A stretch of DNA of 64,000 bases, taken from contig DGPA01000019.1 in NCBI GenBank assembly GCA_002389505.1, positions 65,218-129,217 of the forward strand, in the 5' to 3' direction. Shown here piece after piece: positions 7,767 through 16,612 of this stretch. A program made the position numbers and the translations under genes. The notes under the pieces are model-generated. The model saw only the letters and a list, made by a program, of their open reading frames with translations, was not told the origin of the DNA and did no database searches. This stretch comes from Halieaceae bacterium UBA4452 (lineage in GTDB: Bacteria > Pseudomonadota > Gammaproteobacteria > Pseudomonadales > Halieaceae). The first letter of the stretch is position 1. Each line of letters starts with the position of its first letter.

Positions 7767-9191
7767 ATGACTGCCCAACTTGTTAAAGCGACAGCTTTCG
7801 TTGCCATGGGGGCATTGGCCTCTGTTACCGCCATTGCCCAAGACGCCGCCGCACCGGAGCAGCCTGCGGGCCCCACTCCGCAGGAAGTGGCAGCAGAGAA
7901 CCTCGACCAGCTGCTTAATCTCGTTAAACAGGGTCGCTCCAAGGCCAGTGCTGAAAACGATGCGCGCGAGCAGCGCTTCAGTCGCAACAAGGCCAACCAA
8001 GCGGCTGAGTTGCGAAAGGCAGAGCAGGAGCGCACTCGTCAAGAACAGCGATCCGCTCGACTCGAGAAGCAGTTTGAGCAAAATGAATTGTTAATCGCTG
8101 CCAAACAGGAGCAGCTGAAAGAGCGCTTGGGTACATTATCAGAGCTCTTTGGACACCTGACTGCGGCTTCAGGTGATTTAGCGTCCACCTTTGAAGTGTC
8201 CTTGGTGTCGGCGCAATACCCCGATCGCGAAGGCTTTTTGAAGGACCTCATTGCGAAAATGAGTGGCTCCGACCGGTTGCCAAGCATTACTGAGATTGAG
8301 CGAGTCTGGTACGAAATGTTGCGCGAGGTCAAAGAACAAGGGGCCGTTGCTAAATTTTCTACTGAGGTGGCAACGCCTGCGGGACAAATTACCTCCCGCG
8401 ATGTCATTCGCATTGGCGCGTTTAATGTGGTGGATACAGCGGGTAATTATCTGGCCTACCAAAACGATAATCTCAGTGAATTACCTCGCCAACCTGGTGG
8501 GGGCTTCAACGGTGCCGCCGCGGATATGGCATCGGCCAATTCGGGCTTACACCAAGTGGGTATTGACCCTACGGGCCCAACCGGGGGCTCCTTCCTTGCC
8601 GCTATTATTGACAGCCCAACCCCTCAAGAGCGTTGGCACCAAGGCGGGTATGTCGGGTACGCCATTACCGCTGTCGGAGCGTTTGCCTTCTTGCTGGCGT
8701 TCTATCGCCTGCTGGTATTGACCTTGATCAGTGGCAAAGTGACCGCCCAGCTGAAGTCAAGTCAGGCCAATAGCAACAATCCTCTCGGTCGCGTGCTCAA
8801 GATTCACGAGGATAATCCGGCCATGGATCCCGAGACACTCGAGCTCAAGATGGCCGAGGGTGTGCTTCGTGAAACACCACGGCTCGAGGCGGGTTTAACC
8901 CTGCTGAAAATTATTGCGGCGGTCGCCCCATTAATGGGTCTCTTGGGTACTGTGACGGGTATGATTATTACTTTCCAGGCGATCACTATCTTTGGCGCGG
9001 GGGATCCCAAGGCTATGGCTGGTGGTATCTCGGGTGCTCTGGTGACAACGGTGCTAGGCCTATTGGTGGCTATCCCCACTGTCCTTTTGCATACGGTAGT
9101 TAATGGCCGGGCCCAGCGGATTATTCATATATTGAATGAGCGAGCGACGGGTATTGTTGCCGAGCACGCTGAGCGAGCACACTCCAAGTAA
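7767..9191 (+). CDS. TtpC-like MotA/TolQ/ExbB proton-channel protein with long periplasmic domain
   Basis: The 474 residues comprise a signal peptide (to about residue 25, AIAQ/D), a charged coiled-coil periplasmic region (about 45-130), a globular periplasmic part, a transmembrane segment near 300-325, and a C-terminal MotA/TolQ/ExbB domain with VAPLMGLLGTVTGMIITF and GISGALVTTVLGLLVAIPTVL. This architecture is that of TtpC, the fourth component of the Vibrio TonB2 system, which is required for energy transfer to TonB-dependent receptors. It lies between the DUF3450 gene and exbB. It probably joins ExbB and ExbD in an inner-membrane complex. Confidence 0.88.
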   Translation: MTAQLVKATAFVAMGALASVTAIAQDAAAPEQPAGPTPQEVAAENLDQLLNLVKQGRSKASAENDAREQRFSRNKANQAAELRKAEQERTRQEQRSARLEKQFEQNELLIAAKQEQLKERLGTLSELFGHLTAASGDLASTFEVSLVSAQYPDREGFLKDLIAKMSGSDRLPSITEIERVWYEMLREVKEQGAVAKFSTEVATPAGQITSRDVIRIGAFNVVDTAGNYLAYQNDNLSELPRQPGGGFNGAAADMASANSGLHQVGIDPTGPTGGSFLAAIIDSPTPQERWHQGGYVGYAITAVGAFAFLLAFYRLLVLTLISGKVTAQLKSSQANSNNPLGRVLKIHEDNPAMDPETLELKMAEGVLRETPRLEAGLTLLKIIAAVAPLMGLLGTVTGMIITFQAITIFGAGDPKAMAGGISGALVTTVLGLLVAIPTVLLHTVVNGRAQRIIHILNERATGIVAEHAERAHSK

Positions 9192-9215
9192 TCCATTGGC
9201 GAAGAGGTTTAACTA

Positions 9216-9734
9216 ATGTCAGGAATATTTGAAGTCATTCTCGCCTTTATGGAAAAGGGCGGGAACGTTCTTTGGCTTATTGCTGCCCTCGTGTTTTTTA
9301 TGTGGACGCTCATTTTTGAGCGGCTGTGGTACTTCATGGCGACGTGGAAAGTGGACCGTGACAGCATAGTGAATGGCTGGGAGACACGCGCTGAGCGACG
9401 TTCTTGGAACGCTAAGCAGATACGCGTGAAGTTACTGTCGACGAGTCGAGAATTGATCAACGATAACATGAACGTCATTTCTACCTGTGTCGCGCTGTGT
9501 CCGCTATTAGGGCTGTTGGGAACGGTGACTGGCATGATCGAGGTATTCAATGTGATGGCGGTTACCGGGGGTGGCGACGCCAAGTCCATGGCGGGCGGTG
9601 TCGAAAAATCGACCATTCCCACGATGGCCGGCATGGTTGCAGCGTTGTCTGGTCTTTTTGCTAACACCTACCTACAGCGAGTCGCAGCTCGAGAGCAGCT
9701 GCTCCTAGAGGACCAATTGACGTCGGATCATTGA
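9216..9734 (+). CDS. exbB: Biopolymer transport protein ExbB (MotA/TolQ/ExbB family)
   Basis: The 172-residue membrane protein has an N-terminal transmembrane helix (VLWLIAALVFFMWTLIF) and the ExbB pore segments CPLLGLLGTVTGMIEVFN and GGVEKSTIPTMAGMVAALSGL. With ExbD it forms the proton channel that energises TonB. It is the short ExbB2 type, lacking the long N-terminal region seen in TtpC just upstream. It begins 24 nt after the ttpC-like gene with GAAGAGG upstream of the ATG. Confidence 0.93.
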   Translation: MSGIFEVILAFMEKGGNVLWLIAALVFFMWTLIFERLWYFMATWKVDRDSIVNGWETRAERRSWNAKQIRVKLLSTSRELINDNMNVISTCVALCPLLGLLGTVTGMIEVFNVMAVTGGGDAKSMAGGVEKSTIPTMAGMVAALSGLFANTYLQRVAAREQLLLEDQLTSDH

Positions 9735-9760
9735 TTTGATGTCTAGGGGAATACCTATCC

Positions 9761-10168
9761 ATGCGTAAAATTGTGCGAAAACAAGAAGATGATGGGGCAG
9801 AAATTGACTTGACGCCCATGCTGGACGTTGTCTTTATTATGCTGATCTTCTTTATTGTTGTGGCTTCTTTTATCAAAGAGGCGGGCATCGAAGTCAATCG
9901 CCCTGATAATAATCAACAGTCGGATCCCAACGACGCAACGAGTATTGTCGTCGAAGTGGCGTCCGATAATCAGATTTGGATGGAAAACCGACGTGTTGAC
10001 ATCCGCGCTGTACGAGCCAATATACAGCGCATGCTTGCTGAAGACCCCGAGGCGCCAGTGACGATTAAAGTGGAGAAAGGCGCTAAGTCAGGTCCCGTAG
10101 TTGATGTTGCTGATGCGGCCAGAGAGGCGGGCGTTGGAGCGGTCAACTGGGCGAGTTCAGGAGGTTGA
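9761..10168 (+). CDS. exbD: Biopolymer transport protein ExbD, first copy
   Basis: This 135-residue protein has a short cytoplasmic N-terminus, a single transmembrane helix beginning IDLTPMLDVVFIMLIFF with the proton-carrying Asp (TPMLD), and a periplasmic C-terminal domain. ExbD couples proton flow through ExbB to TonB movement. A second exbD follows immediately and shares nearly the same transmembrane stretch. The periplasmic parts differ, so the two are likely distinct subunits and not a recent duplication. Confidence 0.93.
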   Translation: MRKIVRKQEDDGAEIDLTPMLDVVFIMLIFFIVVASFIKEAGIEVNRPDNNQQSDPNDATSIVVEVASDNQIWMENRRVDIRAVRANIQRMLAEDPEAPVTIKVEKGAKSGPVVDVADAAREAGVGAVNWASSGG

Positions 10169-10172
10169 TGCC

Positions 10173-10595
10173 ATGAGTATGCGAGATGCAGCCACGGGTC
10201 GACGCCAGGCCCAGAGCAATGAGAGCCAGATTGATCTCACGCCCATGCTTGACGTGGTCTTTATTATGCTGATCTTTTTTATTGTGACTTCATCGTTTGT
10301 GAAGGAGCCTGGCGTCGAAATTTTTAAACCTCAGGCCACAACCACTGAAGCTTGTGAGCGCGGGACCATTATTTTTGCGGTAGATTCGAAGGGTGATATT
10401 TACTACAACAAAAATAAAGTGCCCTTGGAGCGTTCGCTGCGTGTCGCAGAAGCGGCCAAGAGAGAGGCCCCTCAGGCCAATATAGTGGTACAACTCGATC
10501 GTGACACCCCAGCGTTTGCGGTCGAGGAGCTTATCGATACGGTGCGGCCAGTACTCACTGCGCCTCCCTGTATCTCGACGGACGATGAGGCTTAA
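10173..10595 (+). CDS. exbD: Biopolymer transport protein ExbD, second copy
   Basis: From the ATG at 10173 the protein is 140 residues. A strong AGGAGG site at 10159-10165 overlaps the end of the first exbD, and a longer in-frame reading into that gene has no family support. The transmembrane segment IDLTPMLDVVFIMLIFFI matches the upstream copy, while the periplasmic domain is different. Two tandem ExbD proteins with TtpC and TonB2 are typical of this operon class. They may form a heteromeric stator. Confidence 0.92.
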   Translation: MSMRDAATGRRQAQSNESQIDLTPMLDVVFIMLIFFIVTSSFVKEPGVEIFKPQATTTEACERGTIIFAVDSKGDIYYNKNKVPLERSLRVAEAAKREAPQANIVVQLDRDTPAFAVEELIDTVRPVLTAPPCISTDDEA

Positions 10596-10600
10596 TCGGA

Positions 10601-11203
10601 ATGGGTAGCTCAATTCGCGTTATCGTGGGCGGTTTACTGGCAGTGCCAGTGGCCATCGGGTTGTTTTACATCATGCAGAGTCTCGTCGACCGAGATTTCG
10701 AACAGCAGGACACGAAGTCGCGCAAAATTGCCGATATCGTGGTTCCTGACAAGGTCATTGAGACCAATGTCAAGGAGGTTAAGCCCGAGAAAGTCGAGGA
10801 TCCCGAGGAGCCACCGCCAGATCTTGAGCCCATTCAATTCGATACCAATATTGATATGAATACCGGTAACATTGCGCCAACGACAAACATGACTATGAAT
10901 CTCAGTTCGTCTGGTATGTCGTCGGGGGACGGGGAATATCTGCCTATCGTCAAAGTGGCGCCCATCTATCCTCGTCGCGCTCAAACCCGTGGTATTTCGG
11001 GTTATTGCATTGTCGAATACGTTGTGACGACGACCGGAGCTATCCGCGACCCACAGACTGTCGACTGTCAGCCTAAGGGTATTTTTGAGCGCGCATCGCT
11101 GAAGGCGTCAGAAAAGTTTAAGTACAAGCCCAGGATTGTCGATGGTGAGCCCATTGAGGTGGCGGGTGTCCAAAACAAATTTACCTTTGAGCTGGAGCAA
11201 TAA
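10601..11203 (+). CDS. tonB: TonB family energy transducer (TonB2 type)
   Basis: The 200-residue protein has an N-terminal signal anchor (about 7-27), a short acidic and proline-containing periplasmic linker with KPEKVEDPEEPPPDLEP, and a C-terminal TonB domain containing YPRRAQTRGISGYC, the VEYVVTTTGAI strand and a FKYKPRIVDGEP segment. The short linker is typical of TonB2. It contacts the TonB box of outer-membrane receptors such as the one at 38248. It begins 5 nt after the second exbD. Confidence 0.93.
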   Translation: MGSSIRVIVGGLLAVPVAIGLFYIMQSLVDRDFEQQDTKSRKIADIVVPDKVIETNVKEVKPEKVEDPEEPPPDLEPIQFDTNIDMNTGNIAPTTNMTMNLSSSGMSSGDGEYLPIVKVAPIYPRRAQTRGISGYCIVEYVVTTTGAIRDPQTVDCQPKGIFERASLKASEKFKYKPRIVDGEPIEVAGVQNKFTFELEQ

Positions 11204-11227
11204 GGTCAAGTGCCGGAGGCAAGATTA

Positions 11228-12553
11228 ATGTTTCACCGACTATTTGCAACGACAGTGCTGGCGGTAGCTCTGGCCACAGGTTTGGTTGCCACGGATCGCG
11301 CGCTGACTAGCGTTAGTGTGATATCTTCCGCTGTCGCGCAAGACAAGGGCAAAAAAGACCAGCGGGAAACCCGACGTACCCCTGCGCTACGTAATAAAGT
11401 CTATGAGAAACTAGCCGAGGCACAGACCTTCGCTGAAGAGAAGCGGTACGGGGAAGCTGAAGCCGTGCTCAATAGTATGATCGCCGGTGAAGGTAAGCGG
11501 GCGCTCAACAGCTACGAGCTGGCCAACGTGTATAACTTATATGCCTTTCTGCGCTACTCCACCGAAGACTATCAGGGCGCGTTGGCGAATTATCGCAAGG
11601 TGGTCGCTCAACCCGATATTCCTTTGGCGATGGAAATTAATACCAAAAAGACCATCGCGCAGTTGTATTTTGTTCAAGAGCAGTGGCAAGCGGGCGTGAG
11701 CGCGCTGTTAGAGTGGTTTGCTTTGACTGAAAAACCTGATGCGGGCTCTTACGTATTGCTGTCCCAAGGCTATTATCAAATCAAGGATTACGACAACGCA
11801 CTGAAGAATGTAGAGACGGCTATTTCGATGCACCAAACCGCAGGTAAGCTGCCGAAGGAGCAGTGGTATAATTTAGCGCGCTTTCTTTATTTTGATAAGG
11901 GCGACACCGACAACGCGCTCAACACGCTGAAGGTGTTGCTGAAGTACTATCCCAAAAAACAGTATTGGGTACAGGCATCGCATTTATACGGTGAAAAGAA
12001 AGATGAACCGCGACAGCTAGCGATGATGGAAACCGCCTACGAGCAAGGGTTGCTCGACAGGAGTACTGACGTGGTGACCATGGCCTATTTGTATCTCAAT
12101 GCTGAAGTGCCTTACCCAGCGGCGCGGGTGATGGAACAAGGCTTAGCGGCTGAGATCGTAGAAGAGAAATCAAAGAACTTTGAGCTAGCGGGTAGCGCGT
12201 GGCGACAGGCCCAAGAGACGGAAAAATCGATTCCTATGATGGAAAGAGCCGCCGAGCTGGCTGATGATGGCGAGCTTTATACACGACTCGGCAATGTCTA
12301 CCTCGATGGCGATAAGTTTCAGAAGGCCATTAATTCCCTCGAAAAAGGCTTGTCACGGGGCGGGGTTAAAAGGCCTGATCAAGCTCGCCTTGCGCTGGGC
12401 ATGGCCTATTTCAACCTGGGGAACTACAAGAGCGCTAGAACCGTTTTTCGTGTGGCAGCAAAAGATGATCGATCTGAGAAGTACGCGCGCCAATGGTTGA
12501 AGTATATTGACAGTGAGCAAACCCGTCAGGAAGAGCTGAAGCGAGATATTTAG
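11228..12553 (+). CDS. Periplasmic TPR-repeat protein of the TonB operon
   Basis: This 441-residue protein has a signal peptide (cleavage near SAVAQ/DKGKK) followed by tetratricopeptide-type helical repeats through most of its length, clearest at about 165-215 and 340-420. GGAGG stands nine bases before the ATG at 11228; the GTG six codons upstream has no such site. A TPR protein ends the TtpC-type TonB operon in many marine gammaproteobacteria and is thought to act as a periplasmic scaffold. A strong terminator follows at 12610-12642. Confidence 0.86.
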   Translation: MFHRLFATTVLAVALATGLVATDRALTSVSVISSAVAQDKGKKDQRETRRTPALRNKVYEKLAEAQTFAEEKRYGEAEAVLNSMIAGEGKRALNSYELANVYNLYAFLRYSTEDYQGALANYRKVVAQPDIPLAMEINTKKTIAQLYFVQEQWQAGVSALLEWFALTEKPDAGSYVLLSQGYYQIKDYDNALKNVETAISMHQTAGKLPKEQWYNLARFLYFDKGDTDNALNTLKVLLKYYPKKQYWVQASHLYGEKKDEPRQLAMMETAYEQGLLDRSTDVVTMAYLYLNAEVPYPAARVMEQGLAAEIVEEKSKNFELAGSAWRQAQETEKSIPMMERAAELADDGELYTRLGNVYLDGDKFQKAINSLEKGLSRGGVKRPDQARLALGMAYFNLGNYKSARTVFRVAAKDDRSEKYARQWLKYIDSEQTRQEELKRDI

Positions 12554-12609
12554 TCTGCACGGCCAACGTCTCCCGCGATTTCATAGCATGGAAATAAGGC
12601 GAGACTGGG

Positions 12610-12642
12610 AAAAAAAAGGGAGCTTACGCTCCCTTTTTTTTG
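12610..12642. terminator. bidirectional rho-independent terminator
   Basis: The stem GGGAGC (12618-12623) / GCTCCC (12628-12633) has a 4-nt loop. It is flanked by an A-run on the left (12610-12617) and a T-run on the right (12634-12641). It can end both the plus-strand TonB operon and the minus-strand cold-shock gene that stops at 12655. Confidence 0.92.
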
Positions 12643-12654
12643 CTTGTATACCGA

Positions 12655-12861
12655 CTAAACAGGAACGACGTTCTCCGCTTGCGGTCCTTTTTGCCCCGTC
12701 GTAACAGTAAACTCTACTTTTTGACCGTCGGAAAGGGTTTTGAACCCATCGCCTTGAATTGCGCTAAAATGAACAAAGACGTCGGGACCACCCTCTTGCT
12801 CAATAAAGCCAAAGCCCTTTGTCTCGTTGAACCATTTCACTGTGCCAGTAACTTGTGCCAT
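12655..12861 (-). CDS. Cold-shock-domain RNA chaperone (CspA family)
   Basis: The 68-residue protein is a single cold-shock domain with both RNA-binding motifs, RNP1 KGFGFI and RNP2 VFVHFSAI. The ATG at 12861 gives the canonical MAQVTGTVKWF start; twelve upstream in-frame residues are not part of the fold. Such proteins bind single-stranded RNA or DNA and melt secondary structure. About 200 nt separate it from pyk upstream, long enough for the structured 5' leader usual in csp genes, but no conserved cold box could be confirmed. Confidence 0.93.
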   Translation of the reverse strand: MAQVTGTVKWFNETKGFGFIEQEGGPDVFVHFSAIQGDGFKTLSDGQKVEFTVTTGQKGPQAENVVPV

Positions 12862-13066
12862 TGCTAAAACCCTGTATTGCTGATTTGCTCCGCCCAAACC
12901 CGGGCCGATTGTGACGCGTCATGCCAAATAAAGCGCAGATCTGCATCTGTACTAACCTGCCAAAAAGCGATGCCGGCTCCTCCGACCTCCACAGATTAGC
13001 ACTCCTGACCCGAAAAAGAAGTTTTTTTTTGTAAAAAATGTCACTCCTTGCGCATATTCCCCTGAT
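12862..13066 (-). promoter_or_regulatory. leader region of the cold-shock gene and 3' region of pyk
   Basis: This 205-nt gap lies downstream of pyk and upstream of the csp gene, both minus strand. Read on the minus strand it holds an A-rich stretch (ACAAAAAAAAAC, about 13022-13033) soon after the pyk stop, then a G+C-richer segment running into the csp start. It may contain the csp promoter and long 5' UTR. I could not place -10/-35 boxes with confidence. Confidence 0.35.
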
Positions 13067-14572
13067 TTAACTCACCAGCAGTATTTTCATGCTGTCGGTC
13101 ATGCCTGTTTGACCCACCGTACTCCCCTTGGTCATGATGATGAAGTCCCCACGCCGTAAATAGCCGCCATCGAGCAAGAACTCCAACACCCGTGCTTCGA
13201 CATCTTCGGGAGCAAAGGCGGTGGCGTCAAAATACAAGGGAATGACGCCTCGACAGAGCGCCAATGTTTGTAAGGTTTTGTCTTGGCGGCTGAGACCGAA
13301 AATGGGCAGGCCTGAACTCAGTCGCGACATCATGGTTGGCGTGGTTCCCGCTTCGGTTAGCGCTGCAATACCACGTACCCCAGCGAAGTGGTTCGCTCCA
13401 TACATAGCCGATAGTGCAATAGCCTCTTGCGGAGTAGTAAATTCCCGGTGCAGGCGGTAACGCGATGTTCGGGCGACAGGGTGGCACTCTGCACCGAGTG
13501 CAGCATCGGCCATTGCTGCGACCACTTCGATGGGAAAGCTACCTACAGCCGTTTCCGCTGATAGCATTACCGCATCGGTCCCGTCTAAGACCGCGTTGGC
13601 CACATCAAACACCTCTGCGCGTGTCGGCATGCTGTTGGTGATCATCGATTCCATCATCTGAGTGGCTGTGATGACCAGTCTGTCGAGCTTTCGGGTACGC
13701 GAAATCAGGTCTTTTTGAATACCAATAAGTTGCGCATCACCCACTTCGACCCCTAAATCTCCCCTAGCCACCATAATCCCATCGGAGGCAGTAATGATGG
13801 TATCTAATAGTTCGAAATCTGCGACAACCTCTGCGCGTTCTATTTTGGCGATGATGGACGGCTTCAGGCCTACGTCGGCCAACAGCTGTCTGGCTTGGTC
13901 GATATCTCCGCGGTTTGATACAAAGCTGACCGCGACAAAATCAGGTTCGATGGTGGCCATATGGGCGATATCGGCCAGGTCTTTTTCAGTGAGGGCCGGG
14001 GCCGCGAGGCCACCACCGAGCTTATTAACGCCTTTACGAGAGGACAGTTTGCCGCCAATAATGACCGTGCACTCTACGGCGCTTGCGGAGACATCGTCGA
14101 CCCGTAGTCTAAGCTTGCCGTCGTCTAACAACAATACATCGTCGATCGCCACTTGCCTTGGTAGCGCCGTATATTCAATCCCGACTCGTCGATTATCACC
14201 CTCGTTTGGGTCTATATTGACATCAAGGCAAAAGGGGTCGCCGGCAATCAGTGACACCGAGCCTTCACGGAAGCCGCTAATCCGAATCTTTGGCCCCTGA
14301 AGGTCGGCCAATATGCCGACGTAGCGCCCCGCATGCCCCGCTTGACGTCGAATTCTGTGCGCTACTCTCGCGTGCCCTTCAGCACTGCCATGACTGAAAT
14401 TGAGTCTAAATACATCGACGCCCGCGTGAATTAAGCGGCCAAGCACATCTTCACTATCACTACCGGGACCCACCGTCGCCACGATTTTTGTGCGCCGGTT
14501 AACTTTCGGTGTGTTGCCCACAGTTTGTTTACCCCCTAGTGTATTCATGTTGTTGGCGTTTCGTGGCGTCAT
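13067..14572 (-). CDS. pyk: Pyruvate kinase
   Basis: Catalyses PEP + ADP to pyruvate + ATP, the last step of glycolysis. The core begins RRTKIVATVGPGSDS and includes the metal and substrate loop MVARGDLGVEV, the TATQMMESM motif and LSAETAVGSFP. The C-terminal domain ends near residue 500. The coding region continues upstream to GTG 14584, with ATG codons at 14572 and 14548. None has an ideal ribosome site, so the N-terminal extension of about 20-30 residues ahead of the core is uncertain. No second glycolytic gene is adjacent. Confidence 0.95.
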   Translation of the reverse strand: MTPRNANNMNTLGGKQTVGNTPKVNRRTKIVATVGPGSDSEDVLGRLIHAGVDVFRLNFSHGSAEGHARVAHRIRRQAGHAGRYVGILADLQGPKIRISGFREGSVSLIAGDPFCLDVNIDPNEGDNRRVGIEYTALPRQVAIDDVLLLDDGKLRLRVDDVSASAVECTVIIGGKLSSRKGVNKLGGGLAAPALTEKDLADIAHMATIEPDFVAVSFVSNRGDIDQARQLLADVGLKPSIIAKIERAEVVADFELLDTIITASDGIMVARGDLGVEVGDAQLIGIQKDLISRTRKLDRLVITATQMMESMITNSMPTRAEVFDVANAVLDGTDAVMLSAETAVGSFPIEVVAAMADAALGAECHPVARTSRYRLHREFTTPQEAIALSAMYGANHFAGVRGIAALTEAGTTPTMMSRLSSGLPIFGLSRQDKTLQTLALCRGVIPLYFDATAFAPEDVEARVLEFLLDGGYLRRGDFIIMTKGSTVGQTGMTDSMKILLVS

Positions 14573-14658
14573 GCTGTGGTCCACTATCCTAGCGTATTAT
14601 GACGCTTTCAACGTAAAAGACTTTGCATAACGTCATTTCATTGCTATTAATTACCGCC

Positions 14659-14994
14659 ATGACTGACATCGACACACGGACGCCCAGTCCACCACTCGGC
14701 TACTCCTGCCAGTGCTCGCTGCCGGAAGCGCGACAGATTGACCTGGTAGCGGAGTTTCATGCATTCCGTATTCGGCCGACGCGCATTGCCTACCGTTTGG
14801 GTATTGATATTGCTTTAATCGACGCGCTTTTAGCGGGTGACTATAAAAAGCAGGTGTTCAATCAGCGGGTTCGACATCATCGAAAGCGTCGGCTGCATAC
14901 GCGATTATCCACAGCGGAACGAAAAAAAGGCCAGTCCGCCTTTGAGGCCCGCAAGCATGCGCTGACAGATTTTGAAACGGAGGCTGATCTTTAA
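14659..14994 (+). CDS. Small basic protein with possible helix-turn-helix
   Basis: From the ATG at 14659 this encodes 111 residues. The middle, FRIRPTRIAYRLGIDIALID, has the spacing of a helix-turn-helix, and the region after it is very basic (RVRHHRKRRLH). It resembles uncharacterised small proteins of marine gammaproteobacteria. A DNA- or RNA-binding role is possible but only inferred. It is divergent from pyk and ends in a 4-nt convergent overlap with the MscS gene. Confidence 0.6.
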   Translation: MTDIDTRTPSPPLGYSCQCSLPEARQIDLVAEFHAFRIRPTRIAYRLGIDIALIDALLAGDYKKQVFNQRVRHHRKRRLHTRLSTAERKKGQSAFEARKHALTDFETEADL

Positions 14995-16031
14995 TCATCA
15001 TCTCCTTGTAGGGCTAGCAACTGATCTAATCGAGTTTCTAGGTGCGCTAAGCGCAGCTCTTGCACGCCGCGCTGATCTTTTTCTGAACCCTTTATCAGCG
15101 CTTTTTGCTCGTTGATTTGCTCGCTGAGCGCATTGATGTCAAGTTTGACCTGCTCTCGGGCGGCAGCCTCGTCGGCACTGTCGAATATACGTTGTTCTGG
15201 CGTCGCGTCCTGTTCATTACTGCTCGTCAGACTGCGCCTTCGATACGTTGGCAATGTCCGCGTATCCCCCAGTTGCTGCCGTTGAGCTACAACAGTAGGG
15301 GAGGTGATTTCAATATCTGCTCGGTGTAATGCATCAAGCATTTCGCGTCGAAGCAAGCTGCGTGCGCTAATGGGGTTATTGAAGTCGGCTAAAAACCCAG
15401 CCACTCTATAGATTACCGCATGATCAAGCAGCTCAACAATGAGAACATAAGGTTCGTCGAGTTGCGCCTCGGTGGCAGCTAAAATAAGTTGTTGCTCGGC
15501 GTTCGCATGATCGATATCGTAGCCAAGTGATACCTCCGCCTGAATAATAGTTCCTTCGCGGTGTAAGACTTTTACTGGTCGATTGACCAGTAGTAAGTTT
15601 GGCAAAGTGGTGAAATCACGTGTTTCAGTTTGTAAGCGCGTGTGTACAAGCGACCGGCGCGTGACTCGACCAAAGACGCCATCAACTTCAATAAAATCGC
15701 CGGGGCGGAAGGGTTTGGTCGCCTGCAACATAATACCCGCCATGGCATTGGCAACAAACGTTGTCGATGACAAAGCGATGAGCGCCGTGAGTACTATGCC
15801 TAATAGGCTGAGGATTTGGCCTCTCAGCGTCTCGCTGAGCGGCAGAGCAATGATGAAGCTAAGCGTAACAATGACGGCTGCCACACCGGTGACAAGCTGC
15901 ATAAGTAGGGCTTTGCCTTCGTTAAGCGACACCCGTGAGTGAATCAGCCCAAGGCCTAAGAACACCAGTAGCCCTATGCCAATGGTCGCAGACGCGGGGA
16001 TGTATTGATCTAGGAGGGTTGTCACAAGCAC
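14991..16031 (-). CDS. Small-conductance mechanosensitive channel (MscS family)
   Basis: The 346-residue membrane protein has three predicted helices (about 13-35, 45-67 and 70-105). The third carries the small-residue-rich pore pattern FVANAMAGIMLQATKPFRPGDFIEV diagnostic of MscS. A soluble beta domain follows (about 105-235). The C-terminal 100 residues are charged and contain a coiled coil (about 295-340) beyond the normal MscS length. It releases solutes on hypo-osmotic shock. The start appears to be GTG at 16031, with a second GTG two codons later. Confidence 0.86.
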   Translation of the reverse strand: MLVTTLLDQYIPASATIGIGLLVFLGLGLIHSRVSLNEGKALLMQLVTGVAAVIVTLSFIIALPLSETLRGQILSLLGIVLTALIALSSTTFVANAMAGIMLQATKPFRPGDFIEVDGVFGRVTRRSLVHTRLQTETRDFTTLPNLLLVNRPVKVLHREGTIIQAEVSLGYDIDHANAEQQLILAATEAQLDEPYVLIVELLDHAVIYRVAGFLADFNNPISARSLLRREMLDALHRADIEITSPTVVAQRQQLGDTRTLPTYRRRSLTSSNEQDATPEQRIFDSADEAAAREQVKLDINALSEQINEQKALIKGSEKDQRGVQELRLAHLETRLDQLLALQGDDD

Positions 16032-16144
16032 CTCAGAAAAGATAACCCGATAAGATTACCACCGAGAACGCATGAAGTATTGTGTGGTTTGAGCTGAGTT
16101 TCGGTATGCTATCGTTTTACTATCAACAGAAAGGACCTCGAGTG

Positions 16145-16528
16145 ATGGTACTGGATAAATGGCGAACGATGATGAAAGCTCATAGCACCGAAGGGCTTTG
16201 GGATTTGCTACATCCAGACTGTGTATTTTTCTCCCCCGTGGTTCACACCCCCCAGCGCGGTCGTGACATCACCTTCGCTTATTTGAGCGCGGCCCAACAG
16301 GTATTTAACAATGACTTTCAATACGTGCGTGAGGTCGTTGAGGGGAACCATGCTATCTTGGAATTTGAATGTCTGATGGACGATATTCGCATCAATGGTG
16401 TTGATATGATCACTGCACAAGATGATCAAATGATTGAATTTAAAGTCATGGTCAGGCCTTTAAAGGCCGTCAACAAAGTACATGAAAAAATGATGGCTAT
16501 GCTCGATCAAATGCAAAAGATGGGTTAA
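16145..16528 (+). CDS. SnoaL-like/NTF2-fold protein
   Basis: From the ATG at 16145 (AAAGGA upstream, with GTG directly before as alternative) this encodes about 127 residues. DKWRTMMKAHSTEGLWDLLHPDCVFFSPV followed by strands EFECLMDDI and MIEFKVMVRPLKAVN fits the NTF2/SnoaL cone fold. Members include ring cyclases, isomerases and non-enzymatic binders. No catalytic pair is obvious, so the function is unknown. It stands alone between mscS and the molybdenum hydroxylase genes. Confidence 0.7.
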   Translation: MVLDKWRTMMKAHSTEGLWDLLHPDCVFFSPVVHTPQRGRDITFAYLSAAQQVFNNDFQYVREVVEGNHAILEFECLMDDIRINGVDMITAQDDQMIEFKVMVRPLKAVNKVHEKMMAMLDQMQKMG

Positions 16529-16612
16529 TCCGTCAGCTATCCGTGTACGGGAGGCGTCGACAGACGGCGCAGAAATCTTCGTTACTACAATCATGTTTAG
16601 GAGACATTTGTC

